This document shows, piece after piece, positions 60,966-64,000 of a stretch of 64,000 nucleotides of DNA. Below the pieces are notes generated by a model. The model had not been told where the DNA came from. It saw nothing but the letters and a program-made list of their open reading frames with translations, and made no database searches. The translations under genes were made by a program, and so were the position numbers. Source of the DNA: Microlunatus soli (lineage in GTDB: Bacteria; Actinomycetota; Actinomycetes; Propionibacteriales; Propionibacteriaceae); the NCBI RefSeq assembly GCF_900105385.1, contig NZ_LT629772.1:2914001-2978000 (forward strand), in the 5' to 3' direction. The stretch's first letter is position 1. Every line of letters starts with the position of its first letter.

Positions 60966-61510
60966 CGAAAGAGACGGCGACCGACAGTCGCACCCTGGGC
61001 AGCCTTCGGGCTGCCGACGGACACGGAGTGGTCCGGATCGAGGAGCGCTTCCAGACCGATGCCGCGGATCTCTGGTCCGCGATCACCGATCCACGGCGGC
61101 TGGCACGGTGGTACGGCGAGGTCGACGGCGACCTCCGGGTCGGTGGCGAATACCGCGTCTTCCTGGCAGGCCCGGGGCTGCACGGCGCCGGTCGGATCGA
61201 GGTGTGCGATGCCCCGCATCGACTCCAGGTGGTCAGCACCGAGACCGAGGAGTCCTGGCGACCGGGTGACGGTGGGCTGACGTTCGACGAGTCCATCGAG
61301 GCGGTGTTGACCGGCGACGGCGACGGCACCACCCTGATCATTGAGGCGCATGGCATGCCGCTGGACAAGATCGCCTTCTACGGGGTCGGCTGGCAGCTGC
61401 ATGCCGAGCATCTCCGCAGCTACCTCGCCGATGAGGAGCCCGACGACGAGGAAGCTCGTTGGAACGATCTTGTGCCCAGCTATCAGAGGCTGGCCGCCGA
61501 CCTCCACTGA
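60962..61510 (+). CDS. SRPBCC (AHSA1-like) ligand-binding protein
   Basis: 182 residues. IEERFQTDAADLWSAITDPR, then RLARWYGEVDGDLRVGGEYR is the AHSA1/START-type opening, and GGLTFDESIEAVLTGDGDGTT and GWQLHAEHLRSYLA complete the fold. ArsR-AHSA1 pairs are very common in actinomycetes. The ligand and role are not known; some members bind lipids or polyketides. Confidence 0.87.
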   Translation: MTKETATDSRTLGSLRAADGHGVVRIEERFQTDAADLWSAITDPRRLARWYGEVDGDLRVGGEYRVFLAGPGLHGAGRIEVCDAPHRLQVVSTETEESWRPGDGGLTFDESIEAVLTGDGDGTTLIIEAHGMPLDKIAFYGVGWQLHAEHLRSYLADEEPDDEEARWNDLVPSYQRLAADLH

Positions 61511-61563
61511 TCGCCTGCTCGACGTGCGGCCCTGCTCGACGTACGAACTGGAGCGGCAGCGGT

Positions 61564-62736
61564 TCACCGCTTGGGCCACTGCCAGGGTGGACCGTCCAGC
61601 GCGCCTTGATCGACGACCAGGGTCTCACCATCGGGCTTCTCCAACTCGACCAGCCTGGCATCGTCGTGGCGGAGTTGCTCGACGACGGTGCCGGCATGGG
61701 TGACGACGATGACCTGGGAGTCGTCCGCGGCCCGGGTGATCATCCGGGCCAGTGGTCGCAGCAACTCCGGGTGCAGGCTGGTCTCCGGTTCGTTGAGCAC
61801 GATCAGCTCGGCCGGCCGCGGGGACAGCAGGGCCGCGGCCCAGACCAGGTAGCGCAGAGTGCCGTCGGACAGCTCGGCGGCATCCAGCGGCCGTAGCAGA
61901 TTCGGCTGCCGTAGCTGCAGCGTCATCCGGCCGTCGTGCTCGGTGACCATGATCGTGCTGCCGGGAAAGGCTTCATCGATGGTGGCATCGAGCAGGTCGG
62001 CGTTCCCGATCTCGCGGATCGTCTGGATCGCGGCAGCAAGATCACCGGCATCGCCGGACAGCACCGGTGTCCTGGTCCCCAGCATCGCCGCGCGGGCCGG
62101 AGCGGCGGCATCGGTCCGGACGTGATCGTAGAACCGCCAGCCACGCAACGCGGCCCGGACCGCGCGGATCTCCGGAGCATCGACCTCGTCGAGCATGCTC
62201 TCCCACGGTTGGAGTTTGCGCTCCGACGTCCAGCCGGTGTCTTCCCGGATCCGCACCTGGCTGCCACGCCGCTCGGCCAGCAGAGTGGACGGGCGCAGGA
62301 TCGGTCCGTGCCAGATGCTTTCGACCTTGATCTCGGGATCCCGTTCGAACATCGACCCGCTCGGGGTCGGCAGCCCGAGGTCGACGGCATAGCTGAAGCC
62401 GTCGCCGGCGAACCCCAACCGCAACGCGACCGGTCCCTGCCGTACGGTGCCCTGAGCCGGGGCACGGCCCTGTCTGACGGCGCGGCCGATCACCTCCGGC
62501 CCGGCCCACAGCGTGGACGGCAGCCCGCCCTCACCGGCCAGCGCTGCCACCGCTCCGTGCCGTCCGGCCGCCGCCAGCAACCGGAGTCCGCGGTAGAGGC
62601 TGGACTTGCCGCTCCCGTTCGGGCCGGTCACCACGGTGACCCGGCCGAGCGCGACCCGCAGGCTCCGGATCGACCGATATCCGTCAATCGCCAATGTCGA
62701 CAGCACGCGGTCAACCGTAATGATCGACACCGACAC
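61564..62736 (-). CDS. RecF/AAA-type ATPase
   Basis: 390 residues from a GTG at 62736; a GTG at 62706 would start VLSTLAIDGYRSIRSL, nearer the fold. Walker A is VTGPNGSGKSSLYRGL, the ABC-type signature LSDGTLRYLVWAAAL, Walker B LIVLNEPETSLHPELL and the switch VVTHAGTVV. It belongs to the chromosomal AAA_21/OLD-like ATPases that occur without a nuclease domain. Stand-alone, so there is no sign of a two-gene defence system. The real role is unknown. Confidence 0.83.
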   Translation of the reverse strand: MSVSIITVDRVLSTLAIDGYRSIRSLRVALGRVTVVTGPNGSGKSSLYRGLRLLAAAGRHGAVAALAGEGGLPSTLWAGPEVIGRAVRQGRAPAQGTVRQGPVALRLGFAGDGFSYAVDLGLPTPSGSMFERDPEIKVESIWHGPILRPSTLLAERRGSQVRIREDTGWTSERKLQPWESMLDEVDAPEIRAVRAALRGWRFYDHVRTDAAAPARAAMLGTRTPVLSGDAGDLAAAIQTIREIGNADLLDATIDEAFPGSTIMVTEHDGRMTLQLRQPNLLRPLDAAELSDGTLRYLVWAAALLSPRPAELIVLNEPETSLHPELLRPLARMITRAADDSQVIVVTHAGTVVEQLRHDDARLVELEKPDGETLVVDQGALDGPPWQWPKR

Positions 62737-62751
62737 GGCCGGTCGCGCTGG

Positions 62752-63657
62752 TCAACGGTGCCGGGCCGTCGGCGAGTGTTGGCGTGCCAGCACATCGAGC
62801 AACAGTGCGACGGCGGGACGCCGCCGGCCAGGCCGGGTCGCCAGCCGCAGCCGCCAGATCGGCTGCTCCCGCTCGGGTAACCGTACCGTCCGCACGCCGA
62901 GGTCTGGGTCGACCTCGCCCGGCGCGAAACCGACCCCCAGTCCGGCGGCGACCATCCCCGGGATCATCTGCACGTCGGGCACTTCGAGCACGACGGTCCG
63001 CGTCAGACCGGCGTGCACGAACGCGGCGTCCACCGCGATCCGGGTCCCGAATCCCGGCGGCGAGTCGACCCACCGCTCGCCATCCAGGTCACCCAAACGC
63101 ACCCGGGACCGCCGCGCCAACCGATGCGTCGGCGGCAGCAGCAGCGGCATCGGCAGGGTGGCGATCGGCTCCAGCCGAACCGTCGGCGGGGCCGCCTCGC
63201 TCGGGCCGACGAAGGCCAGATCGAACTCGCCGGCGTCGACACCGCGCACCAAGTCGGTCGATCCCCGCGGCCGGACGTGCAGTCGGACCTGAACTCCGGG
63301 AGCGGCCCGGCCGAAATCAGCCAGCAACCGGGGCAGGTCGACCGGCGCCAGCGCGGTCATGATGCCGAGATCGACCTCGCCGCCCAACTGATCATCGGCA
63401 CGTTGCACCACCTCACGGGTCGCCCGGGCGGAATTGATCAAGGTCCGGGCCTCCGTCAACAGTGCCTGGCCGGCGGCGGTCAACCGTGGCGCACCGGTGC
63501 CGGCCGAACGCTCGAACAGGCGGACCCCGAGATCGCGCTCCAGTGCCCGGATCGTCGTACTGACCCCGGACTGGACGACATTGAGCCGCGCGGCGGCAGC
63601 GGTGAACGTCCGCGACTCGGCAACCGCTACGAAGTACTCGAGTTGACGCAGCTCCAT
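62752..63657 (-). CDS. LysR-family transcriptional regulator
   Basis: 301 residues, full length. HTH at the start: MELRQLEYFVAVAESRTFTA, ARLNVVQSGVSTTIRALERD, GVRLFERS. The effector domain begins at about residue 95 (GEVDLGIMTALAPVDLPRLL). It faces an MFS transporter gene at 63740 across 82 bp containing a LysR-type palindrome and should regulate it. Confidence 0.9.
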   Translation of the reverse strand: MELRQLEYFVAVAESRTFTAAAARLNVVQSGVSTTIRALERDLGVRLFERSAGTGAPRLTAAGQALLTEARTLINSARATREVVQRADDQLGGEVDLGIMTALAPVDLPRLLADFGRAAPGVQVRLHVRPRGSTDLVRGVDAGEFDLAFVGPSEAAPPTVRLEPIATLPMPLLLPPTHRLARRSRVRLGDLDGERWVDSPPGFGTRIAVDAAFVHAGLTRTVVLEVPDVQMIPGMVAAGLGVGFAPGEVDPDLGVRTVRLPEREQPIWRLRLATRPGRRRPAVALLLDVLARQHSPTARHR

Positions 63658-63666
63658 CCCGCCATT

Positions 63667-63681
63667 ATCTCCATTTCAGAT
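63667..63681. promoter_or_regulatory. LysR-type operator (T-N11-A palindrome)
   Basis: ATCTCCATTTCAGAT, an ATCT-N7-AGAT palindrome that fits T-N11-A, 9 bp before the LysR start and about 60 bp before the MFS start. Probable autoregulatory and activation site. Confidence 0.55.
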
Positions 63682-63739
63682 GACGGCGATCATCGTTCAT
63701 CGCTTTTCCTGACAGCCGATCGGGATCAGACTTGAGCCC

Positions 63740-64000
63740 GTGACCATCACAAGGGCGGCGAGCCGCCGCGGATTCTGGCTGATCGCGATCGCGTTCTTGA
63801 TCACGATGGCGTTCACCACCCTGCCGACGCCGCTGTGGCCGCTGTACCAGCAAGCCAACGGGATGAGCACCAGCAGCGTCACGATCGCGTTCTCCGCCTA
63901 TGCGGTCGGGGTGTTGATCAGCCTGTTCCTCGGCGGTCACGTCTCGGACTGGGTCGGCCGCCGGCCGATCATGGTCGCGGCGGTGCTGGCAGAGATCGTG
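63740..64000 (+). CDS. MFS transporter (3' end cut by window)
   Basis: First 87 residues from a GTG at 63740. Two membrane helices (FWLIAIAFLITMAFTTLPTP and TIAFSAYAVGVLISLFLGGH) are followed by the MFS loop 2-3 motif GGHVSDWVGRRPIM. Family cannot be narrowed from this part. Divergent from the LysR gene. Confidence 0.85.
   Translation, partial: MTITRAASRRGFWLIAIAFLITMAFTTLPTPLWPLYQQANGMSTSSVTIAFSAYAVGVLISLFLGGHVSDWVGRRPIMVAAVLAEIV

Noticed and set aside
61564-62736. AAA ATPase as part of an anti-phage system such as Gabija or PARIS
   Set aside because: No partner nuclease or effector gene next to it; neighbours are a LysR regulator and an SRPBCC protein.

Overview
The window is 64 kb of very GC-rich DNA with many GTG starts, 1-8 nt start/stop overlaps, several transcripts that look leaderless, and a DUF5318 - ponA - GT87 block in the same gene order as mycobacterial Rv0049-ponA1-Rv0051. 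This points to an actinomycete chromosome. A member of the Propionibacteriaceae such as Microlunatus is my best guess, by inference only. No phage, conjugative or rRNA genes were seen. One tRNA-Ala(TGC) is present.

Layout. 1-9.8 kb: LysR/EamA pair, a DinB-like protein, a YCII (DGPF) protein with its ECF42-type sigma factor, a FemX-like peptidoglycan bridge enzyme, a P-loop kinase broken by an in-frame amber codon, a VOC protein, a fused PabB-PabC and an alanine-racemase-fold protein. 9.8-20 kb: a trypsin-fold membrane protein without a catalytic triad, a DSP-type phosphatase, a PIG-V-like mannosyltransferase, GT87, PonA, DUF5318 and a Gfo/Idh oxidoreductase. 20-22 kb: tRNA-Ala and two alpha/beta hydrolases.

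22.3-30.2 kb is the centrepiece: a complete glycopeptide (vancomycin-type) resistance cluster. The order is vanY (left), then vanRS (right), then vanH-vanA-vanX plus a second MurG (one leftward operon), then a second MurF (right). VanRS would sense the drug. VanH makes D-lactate, VanA joins it to D-Ala, VanX and VanY destroy D-Ala ends, MurF2 loads the depsipeptide on the muramyl tripeptide, and MurG2 completes lipid II. The two divergent intergenic regions (vanY/vanR and vanH/murF2) carry the same 59-nt block at matching distances from the start codons, so the cluster looks like a single regulon.

30-35.5 kb: GNAT, an M20 peptidase, secreted proteins, a decayed stretch and a methyltransferase. 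35.7-46.5 kb: one long operon with a class A serine hydrolase, a peptide ABC importer (one subunit is a permease-ATPase fusion), a 1126-aa S9 peptidase/beta-lactamase-fold fusion and a COG3375-type acetyltransferase, probably for import and cleavage of peptides. 46.6-52.9 kb: a D-2-hydroxyacid dehydrogenase, a DeoR/LacI hybrid regulator, a secreted alginate-lyase-like enzyme and a glutamyl-tRNA synthetase. 52.9-53.8 kb: three copies of a roughly 163-bp palindromic element whose stems differ between copies but stay self-complementary. 53.8-64 kb: an OhrR-like regulator, a nucleoside hydrolase, a TIM-barrel isomerase, Nudix, a cysteine-free HesB-like protein, CynX-type MFS, rifamycin ADP-ribosyltransferase (Arr), an ArsR-SRPBCC pair, an AAA ATPase and a LysR/MFS pair cut by the window end.

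Short dispersed repeats of the type CCTTCGACAAGCTCAGG lie between genes and also inside at least three reading frames, where they encode Ser/Thr/Pro-rich linkers or tails.
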